Part shown: one piece after another, positions 8,455-16,198 of the stretch
Layout: each line of letters begins with the position of its first letter
How positions within the stretch are numbered: the first letter of the stretch is position 1
Assembly (NCBI GenBank): GCA_047618565.1
Contig: JBLHKW010000002.1
Location: 65,156-129,155 of the forward strand
Direction: 5' to 3'
Length of the DNA stretch: 64,000 nucleotides
Source of the DNA: JBLHKW01 sp047618565
GTDB lineage: Bacteria; Planctomycetota; UBA1135; GCA-002686595
The notes under the pieces: generated by a model
What the model saw: only the letters and a program-made list of their open reading frames with translations
What the model was told of the DNA's origin: nothing
Database searches by the model: none
Made by a program: the position numbers and the translations under genes

Positions 8455-9435
8455 ATGGATCTTCAGCAGGTTGAAGGCAAGAACATGCGCGATGCTCTGG
8501 AGCGTGCCCGCGACGCGATCGGTGAACGGGCCGTCGTCATCAGTCACAGTCGAGGCGAGGACGGCCGGGTAGTGCTGGCCGTGTCGAACGATGTGCCGCG
8601 CAGTGTTCAGGCGCTGCAGGCATTGCGCGTCGAGGCGGCACGGACTCTGCGCGACGGTGCAGCAGAGCGCACTCAGCAGAGCCCCATTGTCTGCGATGAT
8701 GTCGAGCGCCGCATGCACATGAGTGGTTGCAGTGCCAAGTTCGTGGCGCGCGTGGTCGAGGAGACGCGCTCGCGCCAGGATCGGGACGGGCATCCGCTCG
8801 ACGTGGCAGCCGATGTCATTGGCGCCACGTTCCCTGTCGCCCGTGCCCGAGCCGCGGCCGGTACGACGCCCATCATGGCCTTCCTGGGCCCGACCGGGGT
8901 CGGGAAGACGACCACCATCGCCAAGCTGGCCGCCCGTCTGGCCCGTGCAGGGCGACGCGTGGCCTTGACCACCTTCGATCGCGGTCCGCTCGAAGGCACC
9001 CTGCAGGCCTACGCCAAGCTTCTGGGACTGCCATGCCTGGATGTCACCACCCTCGACTGGAAGCAGGTCGCCAGTGACCACGATGTCGTGCTGCTCGACA
9101 CGTCGGGCAACGTGCGCGGAGACACCCTGGCCCTCGGGCGCCTGGCGTACGCCGGCCCTCCCGGTCTACGTGTCGATTCCTATCTGGTCTTCTCGGCCGC
9201 GCACAGCGCCGCGGCGCTCGAGGAAACCGTGCGCCTCACGGCACCTCTGGAGCCGGTCGGCTGCGTGCTCACGAAGCTCGACGAGGTGCCCTTGCCCGGG
9301 CCGATCCTCGAGCAGGTACTGGGGCTGAGCTTGCCGGTCGCCTTCCTCTCCGATGGCGCCAGTTTCAATGGGCGCTTCCACCGCGCAGCGCCCGAACGTT
9401 TCGCCGACCTTTGCCTGCGTGGGAGAATCTCGTGA
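8455..9435 (+). CDS. flhF: flagellar placement GTPase FlhF
   Basis: FlhF is an SRP-family GTPase that sets where, and with FlhG how many, flagella are built. The 326-residue product has a short basic N-terminal domain and then an NG domain. Its P-loop GPTGVGKTTT starts at about residue 145, a G3-like DTSG sits in LLDTSGNVRGD, and G4 is TKLDE. It is shorter than many FlhF proteins because the N-terminal B domain and linker are compact. The usual TYRIGAVEQL-like segment is replaced by TFDRGPLEGTLQAY, so substrate loops differ from better-known FlhF. Confidence 0.92.
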   Translation: MDLQQVEGKNMRDALERARDAIGERAVVISHSRGEDGRVVLAVSNDVPRSVQALQALRVEAARTLRDGAAERTQQSPIVCDDVERRMHMSGCSAKFVARVVEETRSRQDRDGHPLDVAADVIGATFPVARARAAAGTTPIMAFLGPTGVGKTTTIAKLAARLARAGRRVALTTFDRGPLEGTLQAYAKLLGLPCLDVTTLDWKQVASDHDVVLLDTSGNVRGDTLALGRLAYAGPPGLRVDSYLVFSAAHSAAALEETVRLTAPLEPVGCVLTKLDEVPLPGPILEQVLGLSLPVAFLSDGASFNGRFHRAAPERFADLCLRGRIS

Positions 9436-10238
9436 CAAGCCCGAAGCACAATCTGCAGACACCCTTCGTGCTCGTGACAGGTGGCAAGGGGGGCGTCGGC
9501 AAGACAACCCTGGCTGTCAACCTGGCTGTCGAATTGCAGCGCTCCGGACTGCGAACGCTGATCGTCGACCTGGACCTCGGACTGGCCAACGTCGGCCTGC
9601 ACCTCGACTTGCCGCCGGGGCAGAACATCGAGGATGCGCTTTCCGGGCGCTGTTCCCTGCAGAGCTGCGTCGTGCAGTCCGCCGATGGCGTGCACGTCCT
9701 ACCGGCCAGCTCGGGAAGCGAACACATGGGACGCCTCGACGTGACGCAAAGCGAGGCTCTGATGGAGGGCCTGGCAGAGCTCTCGGCGTCCTTCGACATC
9801 ATGATTGGAGACAGCGCCGCCGGGATCGGTCCCGACGTCCTGGTCTTCGCACGCAGCGCCGACAGGGTGCTAGTAGTCACCACTCCGGAGGTTCCCGCAC
9901 TCTCCGATGCCTACGGGCTCATCAAGGCGCTCGATCAGCACGGACTGCGCATCGATGCCGAGATCCCGACGCCCGAGGTCGTCGTGAACCTCGCCAACGG
10001 CCTCGAAGAGGGCCGCGCCATCGCGCGCAAGCTGCGCCTGGTCTGCGAACGGTTCCTGTCGCGCTCGCCGCGTCAGGCGGGATGGTTGCCGCGCTCACGA
10101 CAGATCTCCGAGAGCGCCGGTCAGGGCCACCCGTTCGTCGTCGCCAGCCCTGAAGGCCTGGGTTCTCTGTGCGTTGGCCAGATCGCCGAGCGCGTCGGCC
10201 GCACCTGTTCGGCCAAGGTTGCTGCGAGCTGCACATGA
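9432..10238 (+). CDS. flhG: flagellar number regulator FlhG (MinD/ParA-type ATPase)
   Basis: FlhG is a MinD-like ATPase that stimulates FlhF and limits flagellar number. The GTG at 9432 overlaps the flhF stop (GTGA) and has GGGAGA five bases upstream, so I prefer it to the ATG at 9411; it gives 268 residues. The deviant Walker A GGKGGVGKTT begins at residue 17, followed by LIVDLDLGLANVGLHLDL (Walker A'/switch region) and the Asp-containing MIGDSAAGIGPDVL. The C-terminal part is shorter and less conserved. Confidence 0.93.
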   Translation: MTSPKHNLQTPFVLVTGGKGGVGKTTLAVNLAVELQRSGLRTLIVDLDLGLANVGLHLDLPPGQNIEDALSGRCSLQSCVVQSADGVHVLPASSGSEHMGRLDVTQSEALMEGLAELSASFDIMIGDSAAGIGPDVLVFARSADRVLVVTTPEVPALSDAYGLIKALDQHGLRIDAEIPTPEVVVNLANGLEEGRAIARKLRLVCERFLSRSPRQAGWLPRSRQISESAGQGHPFVVASPEGLGSLCVGQIAERVGRTCSAKVAASCT

Positions 10239-10468
10239 AGTCTCCCAAGAAGGCCGCGATCACGACTCCCTTGAGCGACGCCTGGGTCGCATTGACCCAT
10301 CGTGTTGCCGCCATCGTCGGAGCATCGACTGCCTTGATCTCTCTCTTGTGGGATGTGCCCGTGAGCCAGGCCTCCGCGCGCGGCGCCCTGGCGTGGTTGG
10401 CGGTGGGTCTGATCTCGCGTGCCACTGCCTGGCTACTGGCCCAGACGTCCCAGCAGGCCAGTTCCTGA
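10235..10468 (+). CDS. small membrane protein between flhG and fliA
   Basis: The 77-residue product overlaps the flhG stop as ATGA and so is translated with the operon. After a basic start (MKSPKKAAI) it has two probable membrane helices, about residues 24-42 and 49-70, separated by DVPVSQASAR. No family is recognised. Its fixed place between the flagellar placement genes and the sigma factor suggests a membrane-located accessory role, but this is position only. Confidence 0.75.
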   Translation: MKSPKKAAITTPLSDAWVALTHRVAAIVGASTALISLLWDVPVSQASARGALAWLAVGLISRATAWLLAQTSQQASS

Positions 10469-10560
10469 TCTCGGTTTCTCATGGGAATCCGTGGGATCCA
10501 GCTCCGAACCTCCAGAAACCAGTTGAGTAAATCGCCAGAAATGGACGAAGCCTGATCGAT

Positions 10561-11325
10561 ATGGAGAGCCAGAACTCGACAAAATGCGCCACCAATGGAG
10601 CCACCGCGGCGAGCTCCTACGTCGACCGTGACAAGTTGGCGCTGGACCACGTCCCCCTCGTCAAGCACATCGTTGGCCGGCTGAGCTTCGACTTGCCACC
10701 GAGCTTCGACCGCGACGACATGTACGGATTCGGCATGCTGGGCCTGCTAGCTGCCGCGGATTCGTGGGACGCTAGCCGCGGACTGCAATTCTCGACCTAT
10801 GCGTACTCTCGCATCCGGGGCGCGATCCTGGACGAGCTACGGCGGCAGGACTTCCTGCCCCGCGGCCGCCGCGAACGGGTGCGCGCGCTGGACGAGGTGA
10901 TGCAGCGTTATCAGAAGGAGCGGGGAGCGCGTCCATCGCCGGAGGAGCTCGCACTGGAGCTCTCCATCACGGTAGAGGAGGTCGACGAGATCCTGCTGAG
11001 CTCCATGAGCGCAGCCCAGGTGTCCCTCGACGACGGACCCACCGAGGGGCTCGTGGCCATGCTGTCCGACCCGCGTTGCGAGGGGCCGGATGGTAGTGCG
11101 GAGTTTGCCGAGATGAAGGAGCTGCTCGTGGAGACCATCACGAAGCTGCCCGAACAGGAAAAAACAGTCATCACGCTCTACTACGGCGACGACTTGCTGC
11201 TGAAGGAAATCAGCACGGTGCTGGGCGTGACCGAATCGAGAGTCAGTCAGATCCACAGCCGGGCCCTCTACAGGCTCAACAAGACCCTAGGAGCCCTCAC
11301 GGGCGAACCGCAACGGGAAGATTAG
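10561..11325 (+). CDS. fliA: flagellar sigma factor FliA (sigma-28)
   Basis: FliA directs RNA polymerase to late flagellar promoters. The 254-residue product has the sigma-70-family region 2 (HVPLVKHIVGRL through FDRDDMYGFGMLGLLAAADSW and STYAYSRIRGAILDELR), region 3 (RPSPEELALELSI) and region 4 with its helix-turn-helix (LKEISTVLGVTESRVSQIHS). The DELRRQDFLPR segment is typical of FliA rather than housekeeping sigma. It starts 92 bases after the preceding gene and is likely part of the sigma-54-driven operon. Two sites resembling its target promoters are found at 473-499 and 13569-13595. Confidence 0.96.
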   Translation: MESQNSTKCATNGATAASSYVDRDKLALDHVPLVKHIVGRLSFDLPPSFDRDDMYGFGMLGLLAAADSWDASRGLQFSTYAYSRIRGAILDELRRQDFLPRGRRERVRALDEVMQRYQKERGARPSPEELALELSITVEEVDEILLSSMSAAQVSLDDGPTEGLVAMLSDPRCEGPDGSAEFAEMKELLVETITKLPEQEKTVITLYYGDDLLLKEISTVLGVTESRVSQIHSRALYRLNKTLGALTGEPQRED

Positions 11326-11327
11326 TC

Positions 11328-11549
11328 ATGCCCGATTCAGTGCAGCCCATTCGGCTTCCCGCCGTCACCGCGCCCGCCTCCCGCAAGGGTGGCCGTGGCA
11401 AGGGGACGCCCTTCACGCTGAATGAGGAACCGCCACCGGATGCCGAAGGCGAGCACAGCGACCCGGCTCCCAAGGCGCGCTATCCCGAGCATGACATTGG
11501 CCACAAGCCCAACGATGAGGAAGGCGCCACGCTCGACGTGACCGGCTGA
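11328..11549 (+). CDS. small disordered protein after fliA
   Basis: The 73-residue product starts two bases after the fliA stop. It is rich in Pro, Gly, Glu and Asp (TLNEEPPPDAEGEHSD and KARYPEHDIGHK), predicted to be largely unstructured, with no signal peptide. The spacing makes co-translation with fliA likely. It does not look like FlgM, which is encoded elsewhere at 13207-13524. No function can be assigned. Confidence 0.65.
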   Translation: MPDSVQPIRLPAVTAPASRKGGRGKGTPFTLNEEPPPDAEGEHSDPAPKARYPEHDIGHKPNDEEGATLDVTG

Positions 11550-11560
11550 CCCACCACCAC

Positions 11561-11755
11561 ATGAATCACATCATCAAGAAGAAACAACTGAAGTCCCACG
11601 GGACGTCTCCCAAGCACGAAGGCAAGGCCCACATCGAACTCCTTCGTGACGGTGATGTCGTGCGCGCGATCGAGGTGCGCTGCGCCTGCGGAAGCGCGAC
11701 CGTCGTGGAGCTGGACTACGCCGATCCCCAAAGCCCCGCACCGAATTCCAGATGA
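11561..11755 (+). CDS. small protein with a CxCG motif
   Basis: The 64-residue product begins with a basic segment (MNHIIKKKQLKSHG) and has a short beta-like core, AHIELLRDGDVVRAIEVR, ending in CACGSATVVELDY. A single CxC pair could bind metal only as a multimer. Its TGA overlaps the ATG of the next gene (ATGA). The family is not known to me; the operon position ties it to the flagellar sigma factor genes. Confidence 0.65.
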   Translation: MNHIIKKKQLKSHGTSPKHEGKAHIELLRDGDVVRAIEVRCACGSATVVELDYADPQSPAPNSR

Positions 11756-12474
11756 ACACGTCCTCAGCCCTACTCCTCGGCGCGTTTTCGAGCTTGCTGC
11801 TGCCCGCCTGCCTGGCATTGCCCGTCGGCGACAGCGGCTGCCAGCACGCCGACTGCGCCCAGTCTTCACACGCGTCGGTTCCGGTCCAGGCGCAGCCCGT
11901 TCAGGCCGAACGCATCGATCCCGCTCCGGTAGATGATGAGGCGGACGCCTGGGCCCGCAGCCTCGCGGAACCGAGCGTGCTCTACTCTCGTGACGGTACG
12001 CCGGTACAGCAGGCGAGCAGCGCGGCATCCGTACCGCTGGAGCCGCCGGGCATGCTGGATACGCGCGACGTGGAGCGTCCTGAAACTGGACGCCTGTACC
12101 TGCTCGAGCTCTATCAACAGGCGGTCGACGAACGTGACGACCTGCTCGACGAGGTCATGCGTCAGGAGGCGTTCCTGCTCGAGCTACGTACCGCGAACGC
12201 CGTGCTCGTGACCCAGGTAAGCGAGGTCCAGGCTCACTCCATGGAGCTGGATGCCGACAAGCAGCGCGCCGAGCAGCAGAGCTTCGAGCTCGCCAGCAGG
12301 TTGACGGCTGCGCAGATCGGCCGTCTTCAGGCCGAGTTGCGCCAGCTGCGCGCGGAGAGCGAAATGCTGGATCCGGGCGGCATGATAGGTGCCAGGCTCG
12401 GTTCGGATCCCTCAATGCTGGAGCCCGAGCGCGCTTCGGGTCAGCCGTCGGAGACCGATCGGAGGCCTCGATGA
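11752..12474 (+). CDS. putative lipoprotein with coiled coil
   Basis: The 240-residue product has a signal sequence ending in a lipobox-like LLLPAC (Cys about residue 20), so it is probably lipid-anchored in the envelope. A low-complexity linker rich in Pro, Ala and Val follows. Residues about 115-215 are strongly heptad-like and charged (LYQQAVDERDDLLDEV, SMELDADKQRAEQQSF), predicting a long coiled coil. It overlaps the genes on both sides by four bases each. Translation coupling to the next lipoprotein suggests the two act together. No family is recognised. Confidence 0.75.
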   Translation: MNTSSALLLGAFSSLLLPACLALPVGDSGCQHADCAQSSHASVPVQAQPVQAERIDPAPVDDEADAWARSLAEPSVLYSRDGTPVQQASSAASVPLEPPGMLDTRDVERPETGRLYLLELYQQAVDERDDLLDEVMRQEAFLLELRTANAVLVTQVSEVQAHSMELDADKQRAEQQSFELASRLTAAQIGRLQAELRQLRAESEMLDPGGMIGARLGSDPSMLEPERASGQPSETDRRPR

Positions 12475-13082
12475 GGACCCCGATTCTCGTCGCTCTGCTC
12501 GTCACGGGGTGCATGACACCCACGGCGCAGGTACCCGACCTGGCGAGCTCGCGCGTCGTCGCTGATTTCGACACGTACCGCTTGCGGCGCGTGGGACTGC
12601 TTCCGTTCACCGGCGATGATCTGACCGGAGAGGAGGCGCGCCACCTGCAAGCGTCGTTCTTCACCGAGGCCAGTGCGGTCGCTCCGTTCGAGATCGTCCC
12701 TCTGGATACCAGCGACGTGGCCGAGATCCCGGCCAGTGACCCGTTTCGCCGGGGCGTCTACAAGCCGCGCACGATCATCGACGTGGCGAGGCGCTTCCAC
12801 CTGGACGCCGTGATGGTCGGTACCGTGACGGATCGACGTCTCTTCTCACCGCCGCGCATCGGCTTGCAGCTCGATATGGTGGTCTCGGAGACGGGCATGG
12901 TGATCTGGAACTCGACGGTCCACCTGGACGGAGCCCAGCAACGGGTGCGCAACAACATCAAGCTCTGGGCCAGCATCGGTCAGGGCGACCTGGAGGAGGT
13001 GGACTGGAAGCTCTGCCTGCTGTCGCCACGTCGCTTCGCTCAGTTTGCCACCTACCATCTGGCCCAGCAGATCGCTGAGTAG
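12471..13082 (+). CDS. putative lipoprotein with CsgG/LpoB/FlgT-like fold
   Basis: The 203-residue product has a short lipoprotein signal (MRTPILVALLVTGC, lipobox LVTGC). The mature part resembles the TolB-N-like fold shared by CsgG, LpoB and FlgT. It has a strand RRVGLLPF, a helix (EEARHLQASFFTEASA), a strand FEIVPL, and then DAVMVGTVTDRR and LDMVVSETGMVIWNSTV, the usual paired final strands. The similarity is by pattern only. An SD (GGAGG) precedes the ATG, which overlaps the previous stop. It ends the fliA operon, so a role at the flagellar base or in the outer membrane is possible. Confidence 0.75.
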   Translation: MRTPILVALLVTGCMTPTAQVPDLASSRVVADFDTYRLRRVGLLPFTGDDLTGEEARHLQASFFTEASAVAPFEIVPLDTSDVAEIPASDPFRRGVYKPRTIIDVARRFHLDAVMVGTVTDRRLFSPPRIGLQLDMVVSETGMVIWNSTVHLDGAQQRVRNNIKLWASIGQGDLEEVDWKLCLLSPRRFAQFATYHLAQQIAE

Positions 13083-13152
13083 TCAGGGGTAGTCGGGCCG
13101 CCTGGTGTGGCCTCTTGCGCGCCCCGGCGTGGACGCCAGAACGCACTCGATC

Positions 13153-13183
13153 GACCACCGGTCGCTGACGCGATCGGGTGGTC
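13153..13183. terminator. inverted repeat between convergent genes, possible terminator
   Basis: GACCACC (13153-13159) and GGTGGTC (13177-13183) form a seven-base stem with a 17-base loop. An outer GAT/ATC pair across one mismatch extends it. It lies between the end of the fliA operon and the end of the oppositely oriented flgM, where a bidirectional terminator is expected. There is no T-run, so intrinsic termination is uncertain. Confidence 0.35.
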
Positions 13184-13206
13184 CATCGTGGCTTGGGGGT
13201 CAGGGG

Positions 13207-13524
13207 TCAGCTGTCCTTCAGAAGTCCACGTGCGGCACGCTCGACGATCTCTGCGTCGTTCAATGTGCCTGCTTCGTAGGCCGCCCGCAGCGCCTGAACG
13301 CGTTCTGCGCGGTCTGCCGATCCCGTGTCGTTCTGCACCTGTGCCTCGAGGCTCTTGACCGTCTGGGACAGCTCGATGCGGTCCTTCTTGTCCAGGCGCT
13401 CCGGATCCGACCCTTCGCGGATGATCTCCCGCGACGGCGCCGTGATATCCGACCCTAGCTTCCCAGCCGTCGCACCGGGGTCTTTCGACCCTGTGATGCT
13501 GTTCAGTTGCTTGTGGATTTCCAT
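13207..13524 (-). CDS. flgM: anti-sigma-28 factor FlgM
   Basis: FlgM binds FliA and blocks it until the hook is complete and FlgM is exported. The ATG at 13524 gives 105 residues and has AGGAGA eight bases upstream; longer upstream readings lack support. The C-terminal half has the FlgM pattern: RIELSQTVKSLEAQV, then RAERVQALRAAYEAGTL and DAEIVERAARGLL, matching the family's RVxxLRxAIxxGxY...IAxxLL. The N-terminal half is Ser/Gly/Lys-rich and probably unfolded, as in other FlgM. A sigma-28-type promoter lies just upstream, so FliA would drive its own inhibitor. Confidence 0.82.
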   Translation of the reverse strand: MEIHKQLNSITGSKDPGATAGKLGSDITAPSREIIREGSDPERLDKKDRIELSQTVKSLEAQVQNDTGSADRAERVQALRAAYEAGTLNDAEIVERAARGLLKDS

Positions 13525-13847
13525 GATAGATCTCTCCTGTCGGAGCCCGGCGAATGGGCCCCGAAGTGTTATCGGGTGCCTCAGGGCCAGCATGAACGTT
13601 TTATGGAGAAATTCCCTGAAGAGGGTCCTGCCGACCCAATCAGGGCCCAATTTTCCGAACGGCCTGGGTCTGGTGTTGGTGGGGGAGCAAGCCCAGCGGC
13701 CGCTTCGCGGCGGGAGCGGCCTGTAGCGCTCGTCCCGAACCCCACCGAAGCCAGTCAGTCGGCTTTCTTTCCGACATCGAACACGAAAGCCAGGGCCACG
13801 GCCCTCCACGCCTTGTGCAACCTGGGAACCGCTCGCATGATGCTGGC
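13525..13847. other. divergent intergenic region between flgM and the peptidase gene
   Basis: Apart from the flgM ribosome-binding site and its sigma-28-type promoter, I see no gene here. Reading frames that cross it on either strand lack a start with a ribosome-binding site and have no recognisable product. No clear promoter for the rightward peptidase gene could be made out. Confidence 0.5.
13569..13595 (-). promoter_or_regulatory. sigma-28 (FliA)-type promoter of flgM
   Basis: On the minus strand TCATGCTG (13595-13588), an 11-base gap and CCCGATAA (13576-13569) precede flgM. The -10 is identical to that of fliD at 492-499 and the -35 agrees with it at 6 of 8 positions. The -10 ends 44 bases before the flgM ATG, compared with 33 bases for fliD. 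The match to the generic -35 TAAAGTTT alone is only 4 of 8, so the resemblance to the fliD site is the stronger argument. Confidence 0.72.
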
Positions 13848-16196
13848 ATGGGTTCGCAAATGCGCTCTGGGCCCCGTGGGGCATGGCTGATCGGGTTCCT
13901 GGCGTGCCTCCTGGGGGCACCATTGCTGGGCCAGGGGCAGGCGGACGACCGCTCGTCGCGGGTCGACTACGTGATCGAGGCCCGTGTCGATGGGGAGACC
14001 AAGGTCCTCGACGGGCGCGAAACGATCACCTGGACGAACCGCACCTCGGCCGCGGCCAGCGACCTCTGGTTCCACCTTTATATAAACGCCTTCTCCAACA
14101 ACCGCTCCACGCACCTGTGGGAGGGCAAGGGCAAGGTGCGCCGTGGCGGCAAGATGGAGCGCGGCTGGGGCTGGCAGCGGGTCACCTCCGTGAAGGTCGG
14201 GGGCACGGAACTGGTCGATCAGCTCGAATTCGGTCAACCCGACGACGGCCGCGGAGAAGACCGCACCGTGATTCGCATTCCCCTGCCGCAGCCGGTCGAG
14301 CCGGGGGCGTCGATCACCATCGAGCTCGAGTGGGCCTCTCAGTTGCCCCAGGTCCAGCGCCGGACGGGCTACAAGGACCGCTTCCTCTTCATCGCACAGT
14401 GGTTTCCCAAGCTGGGCGTCTTCGAGGGCGCCGCCGGCTGGAACTGCCACCAGTTCCACTACAGCAGCGAGTTCTACTCGAACTTCGGCACCTACGACGT
14501 GACCCTGGATCTGCCCGAGGAGTACGCGGGCAAGGTCGGAGCATCGGGGGTGCAGGCGGGTGAGCCCATCGTGGCGGACGGTCGCGTACGCACACGATTC
14601 CTGGCGCCGTCACTCGCCGATCGCGAACGCGTCGACTGGACCGGCAAGTCGCCCCTGGTGCACGACTTCACGTGGACCGCGGACCCCGGCTACGTAGTGC
14701 GGGATGAGGTCTTCAGCTTTGACGCCTGGGCCACACGTTTCGCCGATGACGTGGCCGAGGTCGAGCGCTCCCTGGCGGCGGCCGGTGAGGGCGTGCTGGG
14801 CCAGGCCCGGACGCGCGACGTCAAGGTGCGCGTGTTGATCCAGCCGGAGCGCGAGAGTCAGTGGCAGCGTCACTTTGAAGCCACCTGCGCCGCGCTGTTC
14901 TTCTACGGCCTGTGGTTCGGCGAGTATCCCTACGAGCAGATCACGGTGGTCGATCCGGCCTGGGGCGGCCACGCTGCGGGGGGCATGGAGTATCCGACCT
15001 TATTCACCTGCGGTACGCGCCTGTTCACCTCGCCGCGCATGCACCGTCCCGAAGGCGTGACCGTGCACGAGGCCGGCCACCAGTTCTGGTACGGATTGGT
15101 TGCGAACAACGAGTTCGAGAACCCGTGGATGGACGAGGGGTTCAACTCGTACACCGACTCCGAAGCGATGTATCGGGCCTACGGTGAGACGCGCGCAGCG
15201 ACCTGGTACGCGGACCTGCCCGTCTGGGGCCGGCGTGCAACCGCGCGTCCCGGTGGTCGCGATTGGGCGGACTGGATCACCATGCGCAAGATCCCGCTCG
15301 GACTGGTGAACCTGCGTCCGCTCGGGCCATCGGGCTTCATGGACTGGTGGAAGGACCAGCCCCTGCTAACACTCGCCGAGCAGGTCACGGATCCGCGCTG
15401 GGCGGACCGTTCCGGCTACCTGCGCAACCCCGAGTGGGATCCGATCACCACGAGTTCGTGGGAATTCGTCGATACGAGCAGCTACGGGACCAACAGTTAT
15501 CCGCGCCCGGCCGCGGCCTTGAGAACCCTGGCTGGACTGGTGGGGCGCGAGACATTCCTGCGCGGCATGCGCTCGTACGCCAAGGAGTGGCGTTATCGAC
15601 ACCCGTACCCGGACGATTTCTTCGAGGCATTCCAGGCCGGAGCGGATGTCGACATGGCCTGGTACATGGAGGACGTGTTTCGCGGGACCGGGACGCTGGA
15701 CTGGAGCGTGCAGGTCGGGCAGCGCCGTACACCGCCCGAGATTGGTTTCTTCCAGGGGTCGGACGGGGCGTTTGCGCAGGTTGCCGAGGCGGATGACGAG
15801 GACGAAGAGGAGGACGAAGACGAGGACGACTTCGACGACGAAGGTTCGTTCGCCGACGGCGAGGAACGCCTCTTCGACGTGCTGCTGCGTCGCAAGGGTA
15901 CGCTGCGGTTGCCGGTCGATGTCCTGGTCAAGTTCGATGACGACACCGAGCAGACCTACACCTGGTCGCGTGAGATGCAGGCCGACGTGAAGTGGTGGCG
16001 ACTACCGATCCCACCGGGGCCCAGGAAAATCCACTCGGTGATCCTCGACCCAGAGCGGCTGATCCTTCTGGACGCCGATATGTCGGACAATCAGTGGTAC
16101 GCCGAGTCGGACGAGGTCATGCCGTGGCGCTGGGCCGAACGGGTGCTGGTCCAGTACGAGCACATCCTGCACTGGTTCGCAAACACGGGCGGTTGA
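13848..16196 (+). CDS. secreted M1-family zinc aminopeptidase-like protein
   Basis: Gluzincin metallopeptidase of the M1 type, expected to trim peptides outside the cytoplasm. With the ATG at 13848 the product has 782 residues and a signal peptide (RGAWLIGFLACLLGAPLLG); an ATG at 13860 is equally possible. The zinc site HEAGH is at about residue 407 and the third ligand Glu lies 18 residues on, in NEFENPWMDEGFNSY. GGMEYP stands for the family's GAMEN exopeptidase loop. A 20-residue Asp/Glu run at about 647-665 separates the catalytic part from a C-terminal beta domain. The next gene starts two bases after its stop. Confidence 0.88.
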   Translation: MGSQMRSGPRGAWLIGFLACLLGAPLLGQGQADDRSSRVDYVIEARVDGETKVLDGRETITWTNRTSAAASDLWFHLYINAFSNNRSTHLWEGKGKVRRGGKMERGWGWQRVTSVKVGGTELVDQLEFGQPDDGRGEDRTVIRIPLPQPVEPGASITIELEWASQLPQVQRRTGYKDRFLFIAQWFPKLGVFEGAAGWNCHQFHYSSEFYSNFGTYDVTLDLPEEYAGKVGASGVQAGEPIVADGRVRTRFLAPSLADRERVDWTGKSPLVHDFTWTADPGYVVRDEVFSFDAWATRFADDVAEVERSLAAAGEGVLGQARTRDVKVRVLIQPERESQWQRHFEATCAALFFYGLWFGEYPYEQITVVDPAWGGHAAGGMEYPTLFTCGTRLFTSPRMHRPEGVTVHEAGHQFWYGLVANNEFENPWMDEGFNSYTDSEAMYRAYGETRAATWYADLPVWGRRATARPGGRDWADWITMRKIPLGLVNLRPLGPSGFMDWWKDQPLLTLAEQVTDPRWADRSGYLRNPEWDPITTSSWEFVDTSSYGTNSYPRPAAALRTLAGLVGRETFLRGMRSYAKEWRYRHPYPDDFFEAFQAGADVDMAWYMEDVFRGTGTLDWSVQVGQRRTPPEIGFFQGSDGAFAQVAEADDEDEEEDEDEDDFDDEGSFADGEERLFDVLLRRKGTLRLPVDVLVKFDDDTEQTYTWSREMQADVKWWRLPIPPGPRKIHSVILDPERLILLDADMSDNQWYAESDEVMPWRWAERVLVQYEHILHWFANTGG

Positions 16197-16198
16197 TC

